Positions 1 through 5,192 of a DNA stretch of 5,192 nt are shown here, piece after piece. Every line of letters begins with the position of its first letter. Positions within the stretch are counted from its first letter, which is position 1. This DNA comes from Lysobacterales bacterium (lineage in GTDB: Bacteria > Pseudomonadota > Gammaproteobacteria > Xanthomonadales > SZUA-36): the NCBI GenBank assembly GCA_030637665.1, contig DAOWGA010000040.1, positions 1-5,192 on the forward strand. The letters are read 5' to 3'. Below the pieces are notes generated by a model. That model was not told the origin of the DNA, ran no database searches, and worked only from the letters and a program-made list of their open reading frames with translations. The translations under genes were made by a program, and so were the position numbers.

Positions 1-1832
1 ACACTGCCGATTTGTGCATGCGGGCCAAACCTTCCCAAGCGAACAGAAACCTCCTTGCCAGACTTGGGATCCGTTCCGAGGACACGGGTCAGCTTGGCCT
101 CCTGGCGGCTGACGGTTTCCTCCTTGTCCTTGATCCTTCTGATGAAGGGCTTCCAGAACTGCATCAATGGCGGGATCCAGTGCATCTCACCCCGGGAAAT
201 TTCATCCAGTGTATCTTCCATCCGGGCGGTGAATTCATAATCCACGTAGGGCTCGAAATGCTGTTCGAGAAACCGCGCGACGACACGCCCGGTATCGGTC
301 GGAATGAAGCGCCTGCGATCCATTTCCACGTACTTGCGGCGCACCAGCGTCTGAATGATGCTGGCGTAGGTCGAAGGACGCCCTATGCCATAATCTTCCA
401 GTGCCTTGACCAGGCTGGCTTCGGAGAATCGCGGTGGTGGTTCTGTAAAATGCTGTTCCGCCCTGATTTCCGCCAGCTTCACCACGTCCCCTTCTTTCAT
501 GTCCGGCAGACGGTTTTCTTTTTCTTCCTGGCCCTGTGGCTGCGATACCTCGTAGGCGCGCAGGAAGCCCGGAAATGCGATGACCGATCCATTCGCCCTG
601 AAAGCGGCGTCGGAATCACAATCAAACTCCACCTGTACGGTATCCACCAGGGCCGGCATCATCTGGGACGCCATGGCCCGTTTCCAAATCAGCTCATAGA
701 GCCGGAGTTGATCCTCGGACAATTTCGCCTTGACCTGGTCGGGCGTCAGCGCAGCCGATGTGGGGCGGATCGCCTCGTGAGCTTCCTGGGCGTTCTTGGC
801 CTTGGTTTTATATAAATTAGGCTTTCCGGGCAGGTACTCCCGGCCGAAGCGCGCCTTGATTTGGGTCCTCATGTCTGCCAGGGCATCGTCGGACAGGTGA
901 ACCGAGTCAGTTCTCATGTACGAGATCAAGCCCTGGCTGACACCGTTTATTTCAACGCCCTCATACAGGCCTTGTGCCGTGCGCATGGTTCTCTGAGCTG
1001 AAAACCGCAGGTTGCGTGCGGCATCCTGTTGCAGTGTGGATGTAATGAATGGTGGAGCCGGGCGTCGCTGGCGCTGCTTGCGGTTAACCCGGTTTACCTG
1101 AAGCTTTCCAGCTGCCGCCCTGGCCAGGCGCTCCCTTACCCGGTGGGCGTGCTCCGCAGTGGTGATGTCGAACTGCTTCAGCCGCTCATTCTTCAGTCGC
1201 ACCAACCGCGACTCGAACGGATTGCCTTGGTGGCTCATATCCGCCTCGATGGTCCAGTATTCCTGCGCGATGAAGCTTTCAATTTCCCGCTCGCGCTCGA
1301 CAATCATGCGCAAAGCCGGACTTTGCACGCGGCCAGCCGAGAGGCCGGTCTGGATTTTTTTCCACAGCAGCGGCGAGAGGTTGAAACCCACCAGGTGGTC
1401 CAACGCCCTGCGGGCTTGCTGGGCGTTGACCAGGTCCATTGAAAGCTCGCGTGGATTATCCACCGCTTCCTTGATGGCCTTTTCGGTAATTTCAGAAAAT
1501 TCCACCCGGTAGAACGGAATTTTTTCAGTAAGCCCCTCTTCTCGCAGAATTTCATGGATATGCCATGAAATGGCCTCACCCTCGCGATCAAGATCAGTGG
1601 CCAGATAAACTGATTCAGCTTTTCGCGCGGCCTTGATGATGCTCTTTACATGCTTTTCGCTGCCCTCATTCAATTCGTAGGTCATTGCGAAATCATTGTC
1701 CGGGTCGACCGCACCGTCTCTGGAAGGCAGGTCCCTGACGTGGCCATACGAAGCCAGCACCTGGAAGTCGGATCCCAGGTACCTGTTGATGGTGGTCGCC
1801 TTGGCGGGTGATTCTACGATCAGCAGTTTAAT
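1..1832 (-). CDS. topA: DNA topoisomerase I (type IA), 3' end cut by the window edge, probable ATT start
   Basis: Relaxes negatively supercoiled DNA in the cytoplasm by cutting one strand through a 5'-phosphotyrosine and passing the other. The 610 visible codons are uninterrupted. Counting from the ATT at 1832, the Toprim domain opens with LLIVESPAKA (catalytic Glu7) and has the acidic triad in LATDLDREGE (Asp80, Asp82, Glu84). The motif GLSAGRVQSPALRMIVERE follows. The active-site tyrosine is Tyr305 in LISYMRTDS, then come QEAHEAIRP and YGIGRPSTYASII. The visible C-terminus has no four-cysteine zinc finger of the E. coli kind. It passes straight into GTDPKSGKEVSVRLGRFGPHAQIGS, a C-terminal repeat type I recall from Xanthomonas-like TopA. 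It lies 71 bases after smg, probably in the same transcript. No ATG, GTG or TTG exists in frame upstream of the conserved N-terminus. The ATT 8 bases after GAGG fits best, and an in-frame CTG at 1877 lacks a Shine-Dalgarno sequence. The family call is near certain; the start codon is less so. Confidence 0.97.
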   Translation of the reverse strand, partial: MKLLIVESPAKATTINRYLGSDFQVLASYGHVRDLPSRDGAVDPDNDFAMTYELNEGSEKHVKSIIKAARKAESVYLATDLDREGEAISWHIHEILREEGLTEKIPFYRVEFSEITEKAIKEAVDNPRELSMDLVNAQQARRALDHLVGFNLSPLLWKKIQTGLSAGRVQSPALRMIVEREREIESFIAQEYWTIEADMSHQGNPFESRLVRLKNERLKQFDITTAEHAHRVRERLARAAAGKLQVNRVNRKQRQRRPAPPFITSTLQQDAARNLRFSAQRTMRTAQGLYEGVEINGVSQGLISYMRTDSVHLSDDALADMRTQIKARFGREYLPGKPNLYKTKAKNAQEAHEAIRPTSAALTPDQVKAKLSEDQLRLYELIWKRAMASQMMPALVDTVQVEFDCDSDAAFRANGSVIAFPGFLRAYEVSQPQGQEEKENRLPDMKEGDVVKLAEIRAEQHFTEPPPRFSEASLVKALEDYGIGRPSTYASIIQTLVRRKYVEMDRRRFIPTDTGRVVARFLEQHFEPYVDYEFTARMEDTLDEISRGEMHWIPPLMQFWKPFIRRIKDKEETVSRQEAKLTRVLGTDPKSGKEVSVRLGRFGPHAQIGS

Positions 1833-1840
1833 GGTGAATT

Positions 1841-1844
1841 CCTC
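1841..1844 (-). promoter_or_regulatory. Shine-Dalgarno sequence of topA
   Basis: Reading the minus strand, GAGG is followed by the eight bases AATTCACC and then ATT AAA CTG, which begins the conserved topoisomerase N-terminus. The spacing is normal for a bacterial start, which is why the ATT at 1832-1830 is preferred as initiation codon. No other start within reach has a comparable site. Confidence 0.65.
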
Positions 1845-1850
1845 ACAAAT

Positions 1851-1866
1851 AGCGAGCCATGTCGCT
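1851..1866. other. Small inverted repeat in the topA leader
   Basis: AGCGA at 1851-1855 and TCGCT at 1862-1866 can pair around a six-base loop, just upstream of the topA Shine-Dalgarno sequence. The stem has only five pairs and no following T run in the direction of transcription, so it is not a terminator. The rest of the 71-base smg-topA gap shows no clear promoter boxes, which favours read-through from smg. The repeat may be chance. Confidence 0.3.
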
Positions 1867-1903
1867 GTTCTAATCAGGGGTGATAACGGAGCGCCTCTTT
1901 TTA

Positions 1904-2380
1904 TTAATGGCGGTACTCTTGCGCCGTGTCAAACATGAGGTCTTCCATCCAGGCGTAGTTGGCTTCCTGACCAGGCTGATTGAACAACACCATCAACACT
2001 ACCCATTTGATGTCTTCAAGCGTAATTTCATCGCTTTCCAGGGCCAGCAGGCGGTCAAGCACCAGTTCCCGGCGTTGCGGGTCCAGGATGCCGACATTTG
2101 ACAGGTACATTAAAAAGTCCCGGCAAGAAGTATCGAGCCGGTTTAATTCTGAATCCACAAAGATCCGGATCGGCTGATCCGTCTGCATTTTGAACTCAGG
2201 CTGGTAGCGTTGCTCCGCCAGGCCATCAAGCCAATCGAACGCCTTGTCGATTTCGCCATTGCTGAATCCGGCTTCGTGCAGGTTTTCTTCCATGGATGCA
2301 CGATCGGGTTCTTCATCGGGTTCATCGTAAAAATAATTCTCGAACAGGTACATCAGCACGTCGAGTACATTTTCCTTCAT
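1904..2380 (-). CDS. smg: Smg family protein (DUF494), function unknown
   Basis: A small acidic cytoplasmic protein of 158 residues from this start, close to the roughly 157 residues of E. coli Smg. Family features are the opening MKENVLDVLMYLFENY, the central segment RLDTSCRDFLMYL and the near-terminal DIKWVVLMVLFNQPGQEANYAWMEDLMF. No signal peptide or membrane segment is visible. The biochemical role is not established; the gene is commonly found beside dprA in gammaproteobacteria. Two starts are possible. The ATG at 2392 overlaps the dprA stop as TAATG and adds four residues (MRSI). The ATG at 2380 has AGG six bases upstream and gives the N-terminus usual in the family, so it was chosen. 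Either way translation is probably coupled to dprA. It ends in TAA, 71 bases before topA. Confidence 0.93.
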   Translation of the reverse strand: MKENVLDVLMYLFENYFYDEPDEEPDRASMEENLHEAGFSNGEIDKAFDWLDGLAEQRYQPEFKMQTDQPIRIFVDSELNRLDTSCRDFLMYLSNVGILDPQRRELVLDRLLALESDEITLEDIKWVVLMVLFNQPGQEANYAWMEDLMFDTAQEYRH

Positions 2381-2389
2381 TATTGACCT

Positions 2390-2394
2390 CATTA
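2390..2394 (-). promoter_or_regulatory. dprA stop / smg start overlap (TAATG)
   Basis: On the minus strand the dprA stop TAA (2394-2392) shares its last A with an ATG (2392-2390) that is in frame with smg. Four codons later lies the ATG at 2380, preceded by AGG at a spacing of six. A ribosome ending dprA can restart at either, so smg and dprA are expected to be translationally coupled. Confidence 0.6.
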
Positions 2395-3480
2395 TTTTTT
2401 TCGGCTCCAGGCACCACCCGGGTGGGCCTCGACCTTTCCTCTCAGCTCCAGCATTAAAATCATGGCTGACACAGCCCTTGCCGTCAATCCACTTTGCTCA
2501 ATTATCGAGTCCATTGGCTTTGGATCGAAGCCCAGGCAAGACCACAACTGACGATATTCAGGATCCTGCTCCACTTGGGGTTCCTCAGCGGAAAACTCAA
2601 GTTGCCCCTGATCCGCCGGTTGCTTCAGCTGTTTCTTCAATTCTCCTGCCAATTGACCGGCCAGCGGGGCCAATTCTTCCATGATCTGGGCGACATTTTC
2701 CACCAGCCGTGCGCCATCCCGGATCAGGCGATGACAACCCTTGGACATCGGATTATGAATTGAGCCTGGCAGTGCGAAGACATCCCGGCCCTGGTTTCCC
2801 GCCATACGCGCCGTGATCAGGGTGCCACTGTTCAGCCCGGCTTCGATGACCAGCACACCAAGGCTGAGACCGGAGATGATCCGGTTTCTGGATGGGAAGT
2901 GGGAAGGTTTCGCGGACGTTCCCAGAGGAAATTCCGATACCAGTGCGCCCCGCTGCCGAATTCTTGCAGCCAGCCCGCGACTGCTGGCCGGATAAACCCG
3001 ATCGAGACCCGTGCCGGTGACCGCAACGGTAAGCGCACCGGCATCCAGCGCAGCAACATGCGCACAGGAGTCAATACCGCTGGCCATGCCGCTGGTGATG
3101 GTCAGGCCTTGCCGGGATAATTCAGCAGAAAAGTCGAGAGCGTTGTCGCGGCCGCCCGCTGTGGGGTTCCTGCTGCCGATGACCGCAATTTGCGGCTGCC
3201 ACAGTACGTTGGGGTCTCCTGCGACGAAAAGCGCGGCAGGAGGCGAGGGAATGTCTCTCAGCAGGGCCGGGTAGAGATCACTGTCCCAGGTCAGCAGGTG
3301 ATGGTCAGGCTCTTCCAGCCATTTGCTGTCCTGATCAAGCAAGGCCGTATCAGGATTCCTGATGGCGCTGATGGTGTCCTCATCCAGGCCAGCCTGTTTC
3401 AGCGCCGGCTGACCGGACGAAACAGTCCTGTTGATTCCGCCCAGCTTGTCCACAAGCTGGATGAGGCGCGCGCCCCCCAA
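2392..3480 (-). CDS. dprA: DNA processing protein DprA (Smf); given from the TTG start, true start probably upstream
   Basis: Binds incoming single-stranded DNA in the cytoplasm and loads RecA on it during natural transformation; it also occurs in non-competent species. From the TTG the protein has 362 residues. A Rossmann-like DNA-binding domain spans about 96-262, with AVIGSRNPTAGG (99-110), SGMASGIDSCAH (130-141), TGTGLDRVYP (155-164), FPSRNRIISGLS (195-206), NSGTLITARMAGNQGR (217-232) and ALPGS (236-240). A charged linker (about 270-305) joins a C-terminal winged helix (about 308-360), giving the three-part family layout. The conserved N-terminal helix is cut short by this TTG: in-frame codons upstream read QRNWLIALRAPH and continue the family pattern. 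The TTG also lacks a Shine-Dalgarno sequence and sits inside a hairpin. An ACG at 3522 would give 376 residues, close to E. coli DprA (374). Coordinates keep the nearest canonical start. Product certain; start doubtful. Confidence 0.96.
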   Translation of the reverse strand: MGGARLIQLVDKLGGINRTVSSGQPALKQAGLDEDTISAIRNPDTALLDQDSKWLEEPDHHLLTWDSDLYPALLRDIPSPPAALFVAGDPNVLWQPQIAVIGSRNPTAGGRDNALDFSAELSRQGLTITSGMASGIDSCAHVAALDAGALTVAVTGTGLDRVYPASSRGLAARIRQRGALVSEFPLGTSAKPSHFPSRNRIISGLSLGVLVIEAGLNSGTLITARMAGNQGRDVFALPGSIHNPMSKGCHRLIRDGARLVENVAQIMEELAPLAGQLAGELKKQLKQPADQGQLEFSAEEPQVEQDPEYRQLWSCLGFDPKPMDSIIEQSGLTARAVSAMILMLELRGKVEAHPGGAWSRKK

Positions 3481-3493
3481 ATGGGGAGCGCGC
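3468..3493 (-). promoter_or_regulatory. Strong GC-rich RNA hairpin at the dprA 5' end
   Basis: In the mRNA, GCGCGC-U-CCCC pairs with GGGG-G-GCGCGC across the four-base loop AUUU. This gives eleven pairs, ten Watson-Crick G:C and one G:U wobble. The canonical TTG of dprA (3480-3478) occupies the last two loop bases and the first stem base, so it would be poorly accessible. No U run follows, so it is not an intrinsic terminator. It may tune dprA translation or only reflect GC-rich coding sequence. Confidence 0.55.
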
Positions 3494-3522
3494 AGTGCAA
3501 TTAGCCAGTTTCTCTGTTTCGT
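3481..3522 (-). other. dprA: Probable N-terminal extension of dprA from an ACG start
   Basis: Fourteen in-frame codons upstream of the TTG read T(M)KQRNWLIALRAPH and run into LGGARLIQLVDKLGG. The pattern W-L-x-A-L-R-A-P-x-L-G is what DprA N-termini usually show, so these codons are likely translated. The frame stays open to a TGA near 3597 but contains no ATG, GTG or TTG upstream of 3480. The ACG at 3522-3520 follows AGGGGG (3537-3532) at nine bases. An ATT at 3531 abuts the G run and has no room for a ribosome. An ATT at 3501 and a CTG at 3495 have weaker upstream sites. Confidence 0.6.
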
Positions 3523-3572
3523 AGCAGCAATCCCCCTGGAAGTGCTGCATGCAGAGAACTGCCCGCAGCTGC

Positions 3573-4739
3573 TTACATTCGTTCGTCAGGATGGCGCAGG
3601 CTGTCGTATGCCTCGACTACCCGCTTACCACTCAAGACCATTCCGTAGCTGATGTCGTCAAAGGTCCTGAAAACCATCACGAGACCGTCATAGACATCAG
3701 GCAGTCGCACGTCGGAAGCTTTCGCGAAGCTGCCCCAACGGTAGCCAGTGCGGTCCTTCACATCCAAACCCTGGCGGAACGCGGAGAAAACGTGGCCATT
3801 TTGCAGGCCTTGTCTGGTCCCGCCGTTGATGGCGACAATCTGGTAGATGCCGACACCTGACTTCTGGCCTGATGTAGCGAGAACCCGCAATCCATCAGGA
3901 ATACTGTCCATCGCACTCGGGTAAAAGACTTTGTCATACCCCATGTCGCTTACTGGCAGTATATAGTCTCCAGGCTGCACTGACCTAAGATCCTGGAGGA
4001 TATCCATGACGGAAATCTCCCCGGCCTGTGTCACGCGCACACGGCTGATTTCGAGCATTTCGTAGCCAATCGGGTTTTTCGCCTTGCGGTGCCAGGGAGG
4101 CGTAGGATCATGAATGTGGTCATTGTGATCCCAAACATTCTCAATCCTCACCCACTCCCGTTTGTCAGGAGGATTAACACGCCTGGTTTCCGGCGGCTTC
4201 CCAAAAGAGTCGTAGATGCTCGTCAGGCGCGCCACCACGAACTCTTCTCCAGCCCTGGCATTGAGGCCCCTGGCGTAAGTCGTATCGGTGTGAGATGCGT
4301 TCAAACGATCTTCGTTGTTCGCCACGATATAGGGCAGTCCCTCAAATTCGCTGGGCGAAAGCACCCGGATATCACGAATGAAGGGCTTAATCCTGTCGAA
4401 TGGGACAGCTTTGATCGCATCATCAACGACGCGAATAGCCGGACTGAGCTTGACCGGGCCACCTCTGCGCAGTCGCAGTTGCGGAACACCGTCAATATAC
4501 ACCAGCGAAATAACGTCCCCGGGATAGATCAAGTGTGGGTTATCGATTTGCGGATTGGCATGCCAGATTGCGGGCCATTGCCAGGGTTTATCCAGGAATC
4601 GCCCTGATATATCCCAAAGCGTATCGCCTCTTATGACGGTATACTCATCGGGATGATCGGAGCGGACAGACACGTCCTGTGCCATAACTACGCCAGTCAG
4701 CATTGCAGCAAAGGCGAGGTAAATGAGTCTTCTGATCAC
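3573..4739 (-). CDS. tsaP: Secreted LysM-domain protein, TsaP-like (type IV pilus secretin-associated)
   Basis: A 388-residue exported protein. Residues 1-20 form a signal peptide: MIRR, a hydrophobic stretch, then VMA before Gln21, with no lipobox cysteine. A single LysM domain at about 32-80 (YTVIRGDTLWDISGRFL to IYPGDVISLVY) should bind peptidoglycan. The remaining 300 residues carry no catalytic motif that I recognise and include VQPGDYILP and NGGTRQGLQNGHVFSAFRQG. This layout and the place between def and dprA match the gammaproteobacterial LysM gene that I recall being equated with TsaP, which holds the PilQ secretin to the cell wall through LysM plus a FlgT-like C-terminus. I could not verify the FlgT-like fold by eye. 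The start is GTG, chosen for the strong GAGAGGAAGGAA just upstream and the intact signal peptide. It leads the leftward gene group, 92 bases before the dprA TTG. LysM protein certain; TsaP role moderately likely. Confidence 0.9.
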   Translation of the reverse strand: MIRRLIYLAFAAMLTGVVMAQDVSVRSDHPDEYTVIRGDTLWDISGRFLDKPWQWPAIWHANPQIDNPHLIYPGDVISLVYIDGVPQLRLRRGGPVKLSPAIRVVDDAIKAVPFDRIKPFIRDIRVLSPSEFEGLPYIVANNEDRLNASHTDTTYARGLNARAGEEFVVARLTSIYDSFGKPPETRRVNPPDKREWVRIENVWDHNDHIHDPTPPWHRKAKNPIGYEMLEISRVRVTQAGEISVMDILQDLRSVQPGDYILPVSDMGYDKVFYPSAMDSIPDGLRVLATSGQKSGVGIYQIVAINGGTRQGLQNGHVFSAFRQGLDVKDRTGYRWGSFAKASDVRLPDVYDGLVMVFRTFDDISYGMVLSGKRVVEAYDSLRHPDERM

Positions 4740-4879
4740 GTTCCTTCCTCTCTAGTAGGCATCCAGCCATCTTGTCAGATGCGGTCAGTTTATACTCTGG
4801 TAAACAGGGTTCACCATTGGCTATCATAATAAATACTGAAACAAACTTCACCTAAATTATTTTTTGCGACTGTAAATAT
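4740..4879. promoter_or_regulatory. Divergent intergenic region between tsaP and def
   Basis: The 140 bases separate two divergent genes and must hold a promoter for each unless transcripts arise elsewhere. The part from about 4820 to 4880 is clearly AT-rich. On the minus strand TATTAT and TATGAT resemble -10 boxes but have no good -35 partner at 16-18 bases. On the plus strand TTCACC (4810-4815) resembles a -35 and TAAATT (4853-4858) a -10, but their spacing is wrong for a pair. No operator-like palindrome or terminator stands out. Confidence 0.4.
4741..4752 (-). promoter_or_regulatory. Shine-Dalgarno sequence deciding the GTG start of tsaP
   Basis: The minus strand reads GAGAGGAAGGAAC directly before GTG ATC AGA. 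AGAGG stands seven bases and AGGAAGG three bases from the GTG. An upstream ATG at 4761 is in another frame and stops within a few codons, so the GTG is the supported start. Confidence 0.75.
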
Positions 4880-5192
4880 ATGTCCAGATTGGAAATTCTT
4901 GAGTATCCCGACACCCGTTTAAGGACCGTAGCACAGCCTGTCAAGGCATTTGACCCTGAATTGGGTCAATTGATTGATGACATGATTGAAACCATGTATG
5001 CAGCGGTCGGGATCGGGCTGGCGGCAACCCAGGTCAATGTCCACCGGCAGATCCTGGTTCTCGATGTGAGCGAAATGCAGGACCAGCCCCGCATCTACAT
5101 CAACCCGCAGATTCTTGAAAGCGAGGGCAGCGAGACCTGTGAAGAGGGTTGCCTGTCCGTTCCCGGAATATATGCAGAAGTCAGTCGTGCCG
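4880..5192 (+). CDS. def: Peptide deformylase, 3' end cut by the window edge
   Basis: Removes the formyl group from the N-terminal methionine of nascent proteins at the ribosome exit, using a bound metal (iron in vivo). The 104 visible codons begin [21 protein letters not shown], the usual family opening. Motif I is GIGLAATQ at 44-51, whose Gln51 matches the catalytic Gln50 of E. coli. Motif II is EGCLSVPG at 89-96, with Cys91 as metal ligand. Motif III (HExxH), supplying the two histidine ligands, lies beyond the window, as expected for a protein of about 170 residues. The ATG at 4880 fits the family N-terminus exactly, but no Shine-Dalgarno sequence precedes it, only ACTGTAAATAT. In related bacteria fmt usually follows; that cannot be seen here. 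The gene is divergent from tsaP. Confidence 0.97.
   Translation, partial: MSRLEILEYPDTRLRTVAQPVKAFDPELGQLIDDMIETMYAAVGIGLAATQVNVHRQILVLDVSEMQDQPRIYINPQILESEGSETCEEGCLSVPGIYAEVSRA

Noticed and set aside
12..815. Plus-strand open frame of 267 codons
   Set aside because: It is in exact codon register opposite topA, whose motifs are unmistakable. The predicted protein is rich in His, Phe and Arg with no family resemblance, and no ribosome site is seen.
1304..1591. Minus-strand open frame of 95 codons inside topA
   Set aside because: It is the alternative reading frame of topA; the topA frame carries the conserved family sequence through this stretch.
3545..3554. Perfect ten-base palindrome CTGCATGCAG between tsaP and dprA
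   Set aside because: A short isolated palindrome of this size can occur by chance, and it has no partner sites or nearby promoter boxes to support an operator.
4089..4607. Plus-strand open frame of 172 codons
   Set aside because: It lies wholly antisense to the LysM gene, shows no recognisable domain and no credible upstream signals.
4770..4796. TTGTCA and TATACT on the plus strand as a promoter for def
   Set aside because: The hexamers are separated by only about 13 bases, too short for a normal sigma-70 promoter.
4645..4851. Minus-strand open frame spanning the tsaP start and the intergenic region
   Set aside because: It overlaps the signal peptide codons of tsaP in another frame, has an unconvincing composition and no ribosome site.

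Overview
The window is a conserved housekeeping and DNA-processing locus from a gammaproteobacterium. Four genes run leftward on the minus strand, in transcription order tsaP-like LysM gene, dprA, smg and topA. One gene, def, diverges rightward at the right edge. Both edge genes are cut: topA lacks its C-terminal part and def lacks its C-terminal third. Protein resemblance and gene order (def / LysM / dprA / smg / topA) recall Xanthomonadales and neighbouring gammaproteobacterial orders. This placement is from remembered family sequences, not a search. Base composition looks even and slightly GC-rich, with AT-rich patches only between genes. I see no mobile element, tRNA, rRNA or CRISPR array.

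Layout: 1-1832 (-) topA, DNA topoisomerase I, 610 codons visible. 1833-1903 is a 71-base gap holding a Shine-Dalgarno sequence and a small hairpin. 1904-2380 (-) smg, of the DUF494 family. 2392-3480 (-) dprA, which probably starts further upstream near 3522. 3481-3572 is the dprA leader, carrying the likely true N-terminal codons and one arm of a strong hairpin. 3573-4739 (-) is a secreted LysM protein resembling the type IV pilus secretin-associated protein TsaP. 4740-4879 is a divergent intergenic region. 4880-5192 (+) is the start of def, peptide deformylase.

How the genes may work together: DprA protects incoming single-stranded DNA and loads RecA during natural transformation. A TsaP-like protein would anchor the pilus secretin in the cell wall, through which transformation pili act. 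TopA relaxes negative supercoils, and Def trims formyl-methionine from new proteins. The pilus-to-DprA link is an inference from gene order.

I found no novel system. The most unusual feature is translation initiation. topA has no ATG, GTG or TTG at its conserved N-terminus, and an ATT sits at an ideal distance from a GAGG. The dprA family homology extends 14 codons upstream of the only canonical start (TTG), to an ACG preceded by AGGGGG. That TTG lies in the loop and stem of an 11-bp GC-rich hairpin. tsaP uses GTG behind a strong Shine-Dalgarno sequence, and def has an ATG with no visible Shine-Dalgarno sequence.
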